DNA of 64,000 bases from Drosophila pseudoobscura (Eukaryota > Arthropoda > Insecta > Diptera > Drosophilidae). The translations under genes and the position numbers were made by a program. Below are positions 32,570 to 44,373 of this stretch, one piece after another; the first letter of the stretch is position 1, and each line of letters opens with the position of its first letter. The stretch spans positions 28,830,001-28,894,000 of the forward strand of contig NC_046679.1 of the NCBI RefSeq assembly GCF_009870125.1. Direction: 5' to 3'. Under the pieces are notes generated by a model. The model made no database searches. It had not been told where the DNA came from and saw nothing but the letters and a program-made list of their open reading frames with translations.

Positions 32570-34759
32570 ATGGACGCCATCAAGAAGAAGATGCAAGCGA
32601 TGAAGCTTGAGAAGGATAATGCCATTGACAAGGCAGATACCTGCGAGAATCAAGCCAAGGATGCCAACTCCCGCGCCGACAAACTCAATGAGGAAGTGCG
32701 CGATCTGGAGAAGAAGTTCGTCCAGGTTGAGGTCGATTTGGTCACCGCCAAGGAGCAGCTGGAGAAGGCCAACGCCGAGCTGGAGGAGAAGGAGAAACTG
32801 TTGACCTCCACCGAGTCTGAGGTCGCCACCCAGAACCGCAAGGTCCAACAGATTGAGGAGGATCTGGAAAAGTCTGAGGAACGCTCGACCACCGCTCAAC
32901 AGAAGCTGCTGGAGGCCACACAGTCGGCCGATGAGAACAACCGTATGTGCAAGGTGTTGGAGAACCGCTCCCAGCAGGATGAGGAGCGCATGGACCAGCT
33001 GACCAACCAGCTGAAGGAGGCCCGCATGCTCGCTGAGGATGCCGACACCAAGTCCGATGAGGTTTCCCGCAAGCTGGCCTTCGTTGAAGACGAGCTGGAG
33101 GTCGCTGAGGATCGTGTCCGCTCCGGCGAGGCCAAGATCATGGAGCTCGAGGAAGAGTTGAAGGTATGTCTCTCCCCCTCTGGGTCTCTGAGTCCCTCTG
33201 TCATTGTCCTCTGTCTCTCTCTCTCTCCTGTAGGTTGTCGGAAACTCCCTGAAATCTCTGGAAGTGTCCGAGGAGAAGGCCAACCAGCGCGTGGAGGAAT
33301 TCAAGCGCGAGATGAAGACCCTGGCCATCAAATTGAAGGAGGCCGAGCAGCGCGCCGAGCACGCCGAGAAGCAAGTGAAGCGCCTGCAGAAGGAGGTCGA
33401 CAGGCTAGAAGGTAGGTTCCAGCACAACCCATCGCTTTCCAGCCTCATTCTCCATTCAGATCCAATGATATGTACACTCGTACGATATCTGCAATGGCAA
33501 TGAGACGCCTCAGATGCTGTCCGAAACGAAGGCTTCAACTAATGCTCGCATTGTATATATCACTAAACGGAATAATACTTAATAATACTCTGCTTACATT
33601 AATTGATGTGATATATACCCATTCCCCATATCTCTCTCTATCTCTCTATAAATATCTCTTCTATATATATCTGTATATAAATGAACAAACAACAAAATGC
33701 CTTTTGCAGACCGTCTCTTCAATGAGAAGGAAAAGTACAAAGCAATCTGCGACGATTTGGACCAAACATTTGCCGAACTTACTGGATATTAAAAAAAAAA
33801 ACAAGAACAAAACAAAATCAATACGAAACACAGACCCACAGAACCCCCACCATTCCCCCCAAGAACAAAAAGAGTACCTCCCCGAAACAGTTTACTATAT
33901 TCTTGCGATTATCCCCAGACAGAATTCAGTGTATTTACCCACATTTTCTGTCACAGAATTACACTGTAAATAATTTGTTTAGTCTCCCGCTATACCCCAT
34001 ACACACAGCCCCATTCAGTACACTGTAAAAATAAGTTCAGATCAAGCCCAAATACCAGTTGCAGCTGTAGTTAATTATGCTTTCAACACACAGGTGAATC
34101 TATCTATATGTAAATATGTATTTTTGCTATGATGATGTGTATGTGGTTTATATGATGAGCAAAAGATTACCTTGTTCTTATGTGGCATGATCTCTTGTCT
34201 TGTCCTGTCTTGCCTCTACTCTTCCACCTACCGGACACTACTCTACTCGTAATGCCCACTCGTTATCGAATGCCACTCGATCTCTCGCTCTCTCGCTCTC
34301 TCTCTCTATACTCGTATCTCTCTGTCTCTCTCTCTCAGTCAATTTGTTTCTCTGCCAAATATCATCAATCTCGTTCAATTCCCAAATCATTTTATGATTT
34401 TCGCTTAGGTTTTTGCTCTCATTCTCTCATGCGATCAATGTCTGCAATGATTCGATAGATAGATCATAGATCCCCGTACCGTACCCCCTCCCACACAATG
34501 CTGCAAAAACTAACCCAAAAAAACTATAGAAAAAACGCTTGCCAGAACAGCGCGCCACTAAAATCAAAAACCTCAACCGAATTCGAAGGTTGAACTGTTC
34601 TATGTTCGATGTTACCTTATACCAACTGGAAACGAGTTGATCTAACGTTCTGACATTTCTTTGTTGCACTCCACAGACGAGTTGGGCATCAACAAGGACA
34701 GGTACAAGTCCCTCGCCGACGAGATGGACTCCACATTCGCCGAGTTGGCTGGATACTAA
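32570..34759 (+). CDS. Tm2: Tropomyosin 2 (muscle)
   Basis: A 284-residue muscle tropomyosin from three coding exons: 32570-33163 (198 codons), 33234-33411, and either 33710-33792 or 34677-34759. Both versions total 855 nt including the stop. It begins [20 protein letters not shown] and is heptad-repeat coiled coil throughout; the shared part ends EVDRLE. The two tails are [20 protein letters not shown] plus FAELTGY and [20 protein letters not shown] plus FAELAGY. The first exon fuses what are exons 1-6 in Tm1, so this paralogue has lost introns. A leader exon part starts at 32516 after TTTTGCAG. Codon use is strongly C/G-ending, as expected of a highly expressed gene. Polyadenylation signal at 34981. 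Confidence 0.98.
33710..33792 (+). CDS. Tm2: Tm2 alternative last exon, proximal
   Basis: Encodes the 27-residue tail starting [20 protein letters not shown] (first base of the Asp codon from the previous exon) and ending LTGY. Acceptor CTTTTGCAG. Same size as the distal exon, so mutual exclusion keeps 284 residues. Confidence 0.93.
34677..34759 (+). CDS. Tm2: Tm2 alternative last exon, distal
   Basis: Encodes the tail [20 protein letters not shown] ending LAGY, the usual muscle C-terminus of fly Tm2. Acceptor CACTCCACAG. The intervening sequence 33793-34676 is CT-rich and holds no coding signal. Confidence 0.94.
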
Positions 34760-34980
34760 GGGACCCCATTCTGGACCCTGGAACCACAACGAGTACATCA
34801 ACAACACCAACCACACCAACAACAACAACACCAACAACAACGGAGGACGATTAAGAGAGGAAGGAACTCTACTAAAATTCAACGAATATCTCAGAATGAT
34901 TTTGAAAAACCAACCAAAAGAAGTACCAAGACCAACATCCATTTGTGTATTACAATTCTTTATAAATCTATATATTTCTT

Positions 34981-34986
34981 AATAAA
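34981..34986 (+). terminator. Polyadenylation signal, Tm2
   Basis: AATAAATAAATA 222 bases after the distal Tm2 stop; a second AATAAA lies near 35103. Confidence 0.55.
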
Positions 34987-35109
34987 TAAATAGCAACCAC
35001 AACAAGATCAGCAAACAGCAACAACACCAAGCCATAGCATTGATAGTAGAATCCAACGATAAAAAACCATTTAATTTAATTATTTTTTTATTATTTAAAA
35101 CAATAAAAT

Positions 35110-37081
35110 AATCGAAGGAGTCAGCAGAAGAACCACAAGGCAGTACATTTTAGCAGAAAGTAAAAGTTAATTCCTTACCAGCCCAAGCCCCCAAAAAATA
35201 TATTTTTTATTTTTAAAACAATTGTTTAAAAATATTAAGAAAAAGCAAACAGCGGACACACAATGAGAGAGAGAGAGAGAGATAGATAGATGCTGTTTAG
35301 AATGAAGTTTTGCTTAAAATTTGAATTTATATAATTAAATTACACAAACAAAAATACCCAAAAAAAGTATACAAAAAAATTTATAAAAAATTTGCTAAAA
35401 AAAAATTATATGTTTGATGTTTGCTTTTAATGAGAAAAATACATCAATTGATTTTCTTTGCCTGAAATTGAACAGAAATTGTGGCTGCTTTTCAGCCGAA
35501 ATCTGCTCTGATTATGCAAAGGTAGGTCTTTGGTTTGTTTGTTTGGTTTTTTGGGAAAGCCCCCCATTTGAAGTGGAGTGAAAAACCCAAAAACTCAAAG
35601 TGCGTCATCATGAGATCACGGTTCGATCGAGGCCTTCATTGCAACATCGTTAACATCCGCTAATTGTCAAAGTAATCTGAATAACGAAAGTTCAGATATG
35701 CCGATCCACAGATACAGATACATATCTTATGTACATGCATCCATTCATATCTTCAGGGTAAAATCAGTTTTGAGAGATCTTTGATCGATGTGGGCTGCTG
35801 CTGTGACCATCAATAATCCAGTTAACGCTGAGAGTCGGTCTGTCAGCCAAATTGAATCACCTTTCATATTAATGGAGCTTTAATTCCCCCCCATCTGTCG
35901 TCTAGGGTATCTTTGGCTCTCCGTAACGTGTTTCTTTTTCGTCGAATCTCTCGAATCTCTTTTTTCGCAGTTCCATAAAATAGTTATTAAAACTTTAAGT
36001 GGCGCATTAAATTGCACATTATAATGTCCCAGTCATGATTTATATAAGCTGTATTATGCTTTCATTATGAAGTAGGTGTGTCCATATGTGGATGAGAGTG
36101 GAGCTTAAGAAAAGAGCTGGTCTTGAAAGAAACATTTATGGTAATAGGTCCTCAAAGAACTCGAAAGAAAGGCGTACTTTTACGAGGAAAAAAATTGGCA
36201 AATTCTCTGGATAATTTGCTATTTTTGAAGCAAAGACTAGACTCTGAACTGGTACTAATTATTACTTTGGAAACAATAGAAGATTCAATAATATGGTACC
36301 GAAACACTTGGCATATTTATCTATACTTGGATTATATTATAAAATAAATAAAAAGAGAGTTTTCTAAATACTTTTGTCTATAAAAGAATGCTATAACTAT
36401 AATACACATATATAATAGAGAGATATAAACGAGCAAAGTAGCTCCACAACCTAAAGCTTCTCTCAAATAGTATAAACTTTAGCCCGAAATTAGAAAAACT
36501 CTTTTATGGCAAACCCCTCCCGAATGGCCCCCCTTAAAATGCTACCCATATCTAAATTTATACCAAAGAAATGAATACATTTTCGTTTCCATTGAAGCCC
36601 CCGAGCAATTACCTAAGTCTGAATGAAACCAATTTAATGGAGTGCAAACAGTACGACTCCGACTGCGAGTATGTCAAAAAGCGGGCGTTGACGGCCAACA
36701 AAGCAACGCCACGGAGGAGAAATACATACTCTACGAACAGCCCCAATGACTTACATTTGTAAAGAGCCCCAACCGAACCGAACCGAACCGAAGGAGAAAG
36801 TGAAATTTTTGCATTTCTCAGTGAGCAGCAGCAGGTCTGGGCCATTGCCATGGGCCATTGACAGCGACTCAGACAGCTGGAGACGACCGACCGGCTCTGG
36901 GGCTCGAACTGAGCCTCAGTCTGGGTCTTCTGATCGCGCGGCATTCAGTCAGAAACGAACCAACAACGGAGTCGGCCTAAACCGCACGGAAAACGTATCG
37001 AAATCGAAAGTGCTCTGTGACCGCGCGACTTGAATCGCCAAGTGCTTGCTCTGTGAGAAGGGGGTGTCATCCAGCCATCAT
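35110..37081 (+). other. Intergenic region Tm2 to lectin gene, with lectin 5' UTR
   Basis: No convincing coding sequence; open frames at 36123-36347 and 36571-36762 are short and isolated. A GA tract lies at 35265-35281. An initiator-like TCAGTC at 36945-36950 precedes the lectin ATG by 137 bases and may mark its promoter. Confidence 0.4.
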
Positions 37082-38621
37082 ATGTCACCGGCTACGGCTA
37101 GCAAACAGACAGCCATCCGGCTTCGGCCTGGGGCTGCTGTTTACCTGGTAGTTTTATGCCTGGGCCATGGGCCGTCGTTCGTCTTATGTAATGACAGCGA
37201 TGGTGAAAATATGCAAAAATACGCGAATGAATCACACGCAGTGGTGGAGGCGGACTCAAACGCTCCCATTTGGTCGCAATTTCTCGAAGATTATGTTTTG
37301 AGGTGTGTGTTTTTGGACTAGGTTTCCCCCTGAGATGATGGTTTAATTTGTCCCCAACAGCCAAAGCAGCAGTCAGCGAACGTCCAAGGATCTGCCGTAC
37401 ATGGGAGGCGGCGATATGGGCATGAGCATGTCCATGAACGGACCCCTTAACTATCATTCGTCGGCCTACAAGCGACCTGGGAACAACATTTACATCACGC
37501 GGCGGATTGGCGAGGCTGTGGAGCTGGAGCCGCATTTGCGCAAGCCCGTGGAGAGTCAGAGTCCCATTGTGAATCCCCAATTCCGGCCGATGACCAATCA
37601 AATGTTGCACCAACAGCAACAGCAGCACCTGCAACAGCAACAGCAACAGCAACAGCAGCAGCGACAGCAGCCTGGCTTCCTGCAGCAGCTTTTTGGCATT
37701 GGCGGCAGTTCTGGGGGAGGCAATCCCAATCCCAATCCTCCTCCTCCTCCCCAGCAGCAGCAGCATCTGCGGCCAGTACCCCTGCAGCAGCAGCAGCAGC
37801 ACCAGCAACAGCATCTACAGGGCAGTGGCCAGCCCACAACATTCCGGGCTGTTTCCGAGAACGATCTGTATCTGCTGGGTGCCATCGAGAAGCTGGTCTA
37901 TCGTGTCGGTAATGAAAACTAGAAACCAGTCAAAAGAAAACTTTCCCTTTCAACCATGAGCCATCGAATGCTTACAGATTACCTGGAGAGTCGTGTGCGA
38001 CGGTCAGAGCAGTTGATCTACTACCTGATGGCTGGCAACAAGGAAGGCCAGAAGGAGGTCAAGGATCCCTGCCCCACGAACTTTACGCGCATCAGCGACA
38101 ACTGCTATTACATCAACAGCCAGCAGCAGGTCAACTGGAAGACGGCCAATTCGGCCTGCAAGGCCCTCAACTCGCATTTGGCAGAGTTCGAAAAGGTCTC
38201 GGAGAACGAAGAGATTATGGCCTATCTGCTGAACCAGCCGCCGCACAGGGGACGCGACTACTGGCTGGGCGGTCTCAACCCTGGTCTCCTGTGGATCTGG
38301 TCCAACTCGGCCAAGCCTGTGAATCCCAATACGAACCTCACATCGATAGCCATGGCCCAGAAGAGCGAGAATGCCACGGCCTCCAATCTGGTGGATAGCT
38401 CCGAGGAGACATCGGAGGACGGCAGCGATGTCCTCAACAACACCGTGCAGATCGAGGGCAAGGGACGGTGTCTCCGGCTGAGCTACAATGCGGGGAAGCA
38501 TAGCTATGTGTACTATGGCCAGGAGTGCACTTCGAGGCACTATTACATCTGCGAGCACGAGGACACGACGCTGGACAATAAGATCAAGAAGATATCCCGC
38601 GAGCTGAAGCTCTTCGAATGA
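37082..38621 (+). CDS. Secreted C-type-lectin-domain protein with polyglutamine tracts
   Basis: Three exons, 37082-37302, 37361-37908 and 37978-38621, give 470 residues; junctions are GT-AG and phases agree. The start is the first ATG (MSPATASKQTAIRLRP), followed by a hydrophobic signal-peptide-like segment (AAVYLVVLCLG, residues 18-28). The middle (about 156-230) is Gln-rich with a Pro/Gly linker (NPNPNPPPPPQ). The C-terminal C-type lectin fold starts near residue 288 (CPTNFTRISDNCYYINSQQQ), with YWLGGLNPG, the WIW core and the closing RHYYICEHED. The usual sugar/calcium EPN or QPD signature is not evident; near that position is SAKPVNPN. I therefore call it a C-type-lectin-like domain without assuming sugar binding. 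An acidic insertion (SSEETSEDGSD) breaks the domain. Polyadenylation signal 38746. Confidence 0.85.
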
Positions 38622-38745
38622 CGAATGTGATAGGTCGGAGGGCACTGCACTTCTAGTTAATTTGTAGCCATATATTATCGCCTAAATTTCGAATGAATTT
38701 ATTCTTGTGTTAAACGTTAAATATTTATAAATATTTATACACTTA

Positions 38746-38751
38746 AATAAA
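38746..38751 (+). terminator. Polyadenylation signal, lectin gene
   Basis: AATAAA 125 bases after the stop, about 190 bases before the convergent 3' end of the MADF gene. Confidence 0.5.
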
Positions 38752-38941
38752 CATAGTTGATAGTGTTCAAAACGTGTTAAGGATACTTTGTTCTTGCACA
38801 GCAAAGCTTGAAGTAAGTAAAAGGAAACTCTAAGAACTGGAAACCTCTGCGGCTGGGCCGCGCTGGCGTTCACATGCTAAAAGCAAACAAAATTATACAC
38901 AGAGCGACTGTGTGGATAGAGATCGGAACTTATGGCCACGC

Positions 38942-40333
38942 CTAGTCGGGATATAGGTAGTCCTGTAGTATGTTTTGGAAAGCAATCTTAATCTTGCCGC
39001 GATCCCGACCGTTCAGCTTCTGTATGTCGGGCAACAGGCTCATCAGGAACATGGCATCGGAATCGGTTTTGCAGTCGCACAAATCAACGCCGCCTCCATT
39101 CGCCACCGGACCAGCCGAGTTGTTTGCCTCCAGACGCAGAGAGGGCGCCGCCTGATGATGGTTGTGGACATGTCGCTGGCTCAAATAGCTGCCACTGCTG
39201 CTACTGGCCATTGTCCCCACCATGGGTGTGGTGGCTCCTGCTGCTAAATTCGATGGAGTTGGTAATTCCATTTCGGCGGGCGCCCCACTCGCAGGAACTG
39301 CACCTCCAGTGTGCGTTGTGGTGCTGACCAAATCCACGGGCTTGCTAAACGTTGGACGTACAAAGGAAATGTTCAAATGGGTTGTGGGCTGGCCAGGCAA
39401 ATTGACGCCTGACACTACAGCAGCGGGCACCGGCAGCTCCTGCGAGCGCGGACGACTGGCCCGCACTTCGTCCTGGTAGGCGCGTATCTGCAGGCGGTTG
39501 TGATGCATTCGATTGGTGTGCGGCTGTTGAGGGGCATACCGTCGGTGGGCCTCTGCCGCGGACGAGCTGGCCACCGCCGCCGCCACGCTGGAAGAGGGGG
39601 CCATCTTATGCATCTCATGGTCTTCAGGCTCGTCCTCGTCGTGGTCTGGGGTCAACTGCTCGAATTCATCGACTGGCTCCTCGCACTCGGATTTGATATC
39701 GTTGCTGTCCAGCTGGTTGTGGTACCGATGGCGTCCCTCCTCGTCCATGAGGTCCTCCAGCTCAGAGTTGTTTGGCTCATGCTCGTCGAAGTAATCCAAA
39801 TAGTTGTCCAGCGGCTGCGCCTGGGGACTCTGCTGAGACGTGGGTGTCGGCTGGGTGGTGCTGCTGGTTGTTGTACCGATGGTGGTCACGGTGCGCTCCC
39901 TTTGCATGCGGTTGGACAGGCTGGAGAGATGCGCCAGGGCATCCTGCACCTGGGTGTCCAGCGACTTGGGCTGCTGGTGCTTCTTGCGCAGATACGGATG
40001 TAGGAAGAACATGCGATCGAAGTACGACCAGCAGGGCGGAACTTTCTCCTCCAGATAGTTGGTGTACTCGCGCCGAAACGAAATGCGCAAATTTGTCCAT
40101 TTGGCAAGGCTGGCGCCGGGATTCTTCTCCAGCTTCTGATCCACTTCCCTCCAAAAGTTCTCCACGTACGGTCGGCAGAAGTAGTACTTGTGCCTGGGAT
40201 TGTAAATGGCCTCGTCGCGTTGCACAACATCGATCAGCTTAAAGACCTCCTCCGTGAGCCAGCGAGACGCACTGCAGCTGGCATTCCCATTATTCGACAC
40301 GAACTGTTGACTGTTGCCAAATTCAGTCGTCAT
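38942..40333 (-). CDS. MADF-BESS domain transcription factor
   Basis: A single-exon 463-residue protein. The MADF domain (residues about 27-115) carries the family pattern: KLIDVVQRDEAIYNPRHKYY, a Trp in NFWREVDQKL, WTNLRISFRREYTNYLEEK and a closing YFDRMFFLHPYL. The C-terminal BESS motif is CDCKTDSDAMFLMSLLPDIQ followed by RGKIKIAFQNILQDYL. In flies this family (Adf1, Dip3, Stwl and many CG genes) binds DNA through MADF and partners through BESS. The centre is low-complexity, acidic, and rich in Ser, Thr, His and Gln. The start ATG at 40333 is the first in the frame. Transcribed divergently from ear; I cannot name the orthologue. Confidence 0.9.
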   Translation of the reverse strand: MTTEFGNSQQFVSNNGNASCSASRWLTEEVFKLIDVVQRDEAIYNPRHKYYFCRPYVENFWREVDQKLEKNPGASLAKWTNLRISFRREYTNYLEEKVPPCWSYFDRMFFLHPYLRKKHQQPKSLDTQVQDALAHLSSLSNRMQRERTVTTIGTTTSSTTQPTPTSQQSPQAQPLDNYLDYFDEHEPNNSELEDLMDEEGRHRYHNQLDSNDIKSECEEPVDEFEQLTPDHDEDEPEDHEMHKMAPSSSVAAAVASSSAAEAHRRYAPQQPHTNRMHHNRLQIRAYQDEVRASRPRSQELPVPAAVVSGVNLPGQPTTHLNISFVRPTFSKPVDLVSTTTHTGGAVPASGAPAEMELPTPSNLAAGATTPMVGTMASSSSGSYLSQRHVHNHHQAAPSLRLEANNSAGPVANGGGVDLCDCKTDSDAMFLMSLLPDIQKLNGRDRGKIKIAFQNILQDYLYPD

Positions 40334-41448
40334 TTTGGACTGGTCTGGGTTGGCGTCCTGGGCGTGGTTTGACTACTCATCAATTGGGTCAATTTCACTC
40401 GCCGTTTTCAATTTCTGCCATCACTTTCGCAAAACATTTTATTGTTTTTCCTAATGTTCTTTTGAGTGTTGTCTGTGGCTCAGATGTGAACCGAACTCAC
40501 GGAACTGGTATCATGAACAGCGATGATTCGATTATGTGAGATGATGGGAAAACAAAAGGAAATAGAGATGATTTATCTTTATAAATCTCTATTTATTCTC
40601 ATAAAAATCTGAATAATATTGGATGAAGGCTCTAGCATAGTTACAAATCATTTAACGAATTGTTTAATGGCACAATTATATCGCTATGAGTAGGTATCGA
40701 TAGCGCTGAACTAATCGAACGATGCGAAATCAACGAACCAGTTCATTCACCGAATCAATGGAACTGTTTTAGGCAACATAGATTTTTTGTGTGTGTTTTT
40801 CCGTTTTCCGCGAATTCTGTATATAGCAATAATAAATATCGTTACTTAGGCGAAATTAGTGTGCATATTAATGCGAATGCGCCCAGTGCAGATAGTAAGT
40901 AGAGAATTGTGCAACCGGAATTGTTGCGGCAGAAAAACATGACCCGAGCGAAAGCTTGCCCTGGACAAAAGGCCACAATGTGGCACACAAACAATAACAA
41001 TTCGGTTTAAAGGCGAAACATAACACAAATACCGATCAATAGCTATATAGCTGTCAATTATTCCGCATTGCCCAATATGCCAAAGGTGCCCGGAAGAGCT
41101 CTCAAAGTAGCTGGAGACGAAGGCGGACGTGACATGTTGCAAGAGTCAGCACGCATGCACCCTGAGCCGCTGCTGTCTGCGTGTCGGAAGCAGAGCAGGG
41201 CGGCGTGCCACAAGCATTGGATTGGCCAATTATTTTGATTTTAATTGGGCGCCAATAAGAATCTTTCATTCAACTTTTACAATACGGGTTTATCTTTTCA
41301 CACTAATGGGCACTACTCCTGCCCCGCATCGATTTTGGCGGGATATTTGACATGTTGTTAAAGCGTTGTTGCTTCCTGTTTTGTTGTTTGCAGCACTTAA
41401 ACGGAAACCGCGCCGGAGACATCGGAGTTTGATGCTCTACACAGAGGA
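40334..41448. promoter_or_regulatory. Divergent intergenic region between MADF gene and ear
   Basis: About 1.1 kb separating two genes transcribed away from each other. It holds a DRE palindrome TATCGATA at 40695-40702, typical of housekeeping promoters. On the ear side, a donor AGATA|GTAAGT near 40889 and an acceptor TTTGCAG at 41393 suggest a 5' UTR intron. No coding sequence. Confidence 0.5.
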
Positions 41449-44373
41449 ATGGCGGTCAAGGTGCAATTTGAGATTGGCCACACGTCAAAGCTGCGCAGCA
41501 AGAAAACCCCACATCCGCAGGCCTTCACCCACGACTGGGAGATCTACGTGCAGGGCGTGAACAAGGCGGACATCAGTGCCTTTGTGGAGAAGGTTGTCTT
41601 TCTGCTGCACGAGTCCTTTCCCAAACCGAAGCGTGGTAAGTGTCGAATGTCGCGAAAGTGTTCGTTTTGTTAATTTCATTGATTTTTCCTTGCAGTGATC
41701 AAGGAGCCACCGTATGCTCTACATGAGTCGGGATATGCCGGCTTCCTATTGCCAGTCGAAATATATTTTCGCAATCGCGACGAGCCCAAGCGCATCATGT
41801 ACCAGTACGATCTGGAGCTACAGCAGACAGGGCCACCACGTCACCATGTCGAGGTGAAGACACACGTGTTTGAGGCCCCCTCTGAGGAATTTCGCGCCAA
41901 GCTGATGCGCGGCGGTGGAGTGCCCGTGTTTGGTGCGAATATCGGGCCCAGCAGCCTCAGTCGCACGCTATCGCCCAGCGTCGGTGGCGGCGAGGGGGGG
42001 CCCAACAACGAGGTGGGCATTGTCAAGGCCAAGGGTGGGGGCAGCAGTACCTTGACTATTGACTCGGCACCGATCAAGAAGCACAAGTCGCGCAACGATG
42101 ACCCCGGCAAGACCAGCGCCTTCTCTGCGCTCTTCGGGCCGCCCATCACCAAGGGGAATGGCGGCAATATGTTGGCCATTGCTGCTCCCCCAAAACACTC
42201 TCCGGAGGGCAAAGCCGCGCCCGCCAGTGGCAAGAGCGGCTCACACGATGGCGGCAAAGAGAAGTCGAGCAAGGAGCGTGACAAGTCCAGTAGCGGGGAC
42301 AAGCCGCGCGAGAAGGACAAGAAGGATCGTCATGGCCGGGACAAGGATCGCAAATCAAGCAAGTCCGGCGAGGGGGGCGGCAAGCATGATCGCGACAAGG
42401 AAAAGTCCAAAAAGGACAAGTCCCGCGACAAGGAGCGTGAACGCGAGCAGAGCTCCAGTAGCACACCCTCCTCAACGGCCCTGGTCCTGGCAAATTCCTC
42501 GGCATTGATGAAGCGTACGGCCAGCCCGAAGTTAGGCAAGACCGAAATGAGTGCTCCCAGTCCCAAGAAGATGGCCACTGATGCGTCCAATGCGGTCGCA
42601 GTGCCCAACTCGCGATCCAAAGAGCGCGATGAGCACAAGTCGGGGAAGTCCGAGTCCAAGGACAAGGAGCGCAGCTCCAACAAGAAGTCCAAAAAGGAGA
42701 AAAAGGACAAGGAGCGCGAACGCGAGCGAGAGCGCGAACGGGAGCGGGAGAAACAGCGCGAGGATCACAAGGACAAGCGGCTGCCGAAGGATGAGCGAAC
42801 TGGCCAAACCGACAGTCCTCTGACCGCTGGCAATACACTGCAGCATCAGTCAGCGACCAATCAGAGCGCCTCCGCCACGGGCAAGGCGACGCCCACCTCT
42901 GTGGGCAGCAACAGCAGCAGCAGCATGGCCAGCAGCGGCAAGCGGGGAGGCGATCAGAAAGAGGAGTCCACATCGACGGCGGCCACTCCGAAGCATTTAG
43001 AGAAAGCCACAGATCCAAAGTCAGATAAGGGGACGAGCAATGGCAATGCCGACAACAACAAGAAGTCCCACAAGCATAAGAAGAAGGACAAGAGCAAGGA
43101 CAAGGATAAGGAGCGCAGCGAGCGCGAAAAGGACAAAGAGAAGCCCAAGGAGCGGGAGAAAGACAAACAGCAGCAGCTGGCAGCGGCAGCAACGACAGTG
43201 GAGAAGCCATCAGTGGCTGAGCCATCGCCCAAGACAACGGGTGCCAGTCCCAGCGGTGAGGCCACGACGACGGACAAATTTGCAACCAGCGGAGCCAGTG
43301 CCAATGCCAACAGCAGCAAGAAGGAGAAACACAAGAAATCGAAGGAGAAGGCCTCCAGCAAGGACGAGAAACGGCAGCGAGAGACCGCCGGGGACAAGCA
43401 GACGGAGGCCAAGCACAGCGGCAAGCAACAGCAGCCACAGACGCATCCACATCCGGGACAGAACAAGGCTCCAAGCAATCTAGACCTCAGTGATGTGGAC
43501 TCGGCTCAATCGGCGCCGGATCTGGCTGCCACCAGTGCACTGGCCGCAGCAGCGGCTGCCACGCTCCAGCATTCGGACAGCTCCAACAGCAGTTTTCCCG
43601 ATCTGCCAGCGAGGGGCAGCCAACAAAAACCATCGACACAGGCGGCTAAGGCCAGTGCAGGGTCCGCAAAAGATGCCAAATCTGCTGGCAAGGAACACAA
43701 GGGAAAGTCAAAGCCAAACGAAAAGCCGGAGAAGAACAGCGATAAGTCCGAAAGGCCAGACAGAACACCAGAGACCAAGGCGGCGGACAAGTCCGAGAAG
43801 CCGGACAAAGAGGAAAAGAAACGGAATCGTCGCAGTTCCCAGAACAGCAACAGCGGCAGCGGCGGTGGTGGAGGGGGCTTTATGGAGCCCCCCGTCAAGC
43901 CCTCAAAGAAGGAACAGAACAAGGCACCGCGTGAGAAATCCAAATCGCCGTCGCTGCGTCCTTCGAATGCGAATTCCACAGCGCTAGCGCCAGTGGCTGG
44001 CAGTGCAGGATCAGGATTCCTGCCGCCGCCGCCGTCCTCGCCATCCAGCAATAGCCATCCCAGCGGTGGGGCTTCAGCAGCCAGCAGCCTGAACAACAAC
44101 AACAACAATAACAGCAGTTCGCCGGCTGAGATGACGCCATCGCTGCAGGTGAGCACCACATCCTTGCCGACGGAATATCTGAGCGAACTGCAGGAGCTGC
44201 ATCACAAGATCATGACGCTGCAGGACAACGAGGAGCTGCAACAGGTCGTCGAAATGATAGCGGCCACCGGCTGCTACGAGATCACGCACAAGACCTTCGA
44301 CTTTGATCTGTGCAAGCTGGATCGTGTGACCGTGCAGCGGCTCCAGGAGTTTCTGGCCACCTCAGTCTCGTGA
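41449..44373 (+). CDS. ear: YEATS-domain AF9/ENL-family protein of the super elongation complex
   Basis: Two coding exons, 41449-41635 and 41696-44373 (intron of 60 bases, phase 1), give 954 residues. The YEATS domain fills about residues 1-137: VKVQFEIGHTSKL, HDWEIYVQGVNKADISAFVE, VVFLLHESFPKPKR, EPPYALHESGYAGF and LPVEIYFRNRDEPK. Such domains read acetyl- or crotonyl-lysine on histone H3. The long middle is Lys/Ser/Glu/Asp-rich and disordered (runs such as [18 protein letters not shown]). The C-terminal AHD (PTEYLSELQELHHKIMTLQD to RLQEFLATS) is the domain that recruits AF4/Lilli and Dot1-type partners. The architecture and length match Drosophila ear. The 3' UTR has a run of 22 C residues and AATAAA at 44818. 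Confidence 0.96.

Noticed and set aside
32471-33538. 355-codon minus-strand open frame across Tm2
   Set aside because: Antisense of highly biased Tm2 codons (CTG, GAG, AAG); Leu-rich composition is an artefact.
36571-36762. 63-codon open frame upstream of the lectin gene
   Set aside because: Short, isolated, composition near background; may be chance or part of a leader.
42146-43474. Long minus-strand open frame across ear
   Set aside because: Antisense of the low-complexity Lys/Ser/Glu-rich region; Cys/Trp/Pro-rich and not protein-like.
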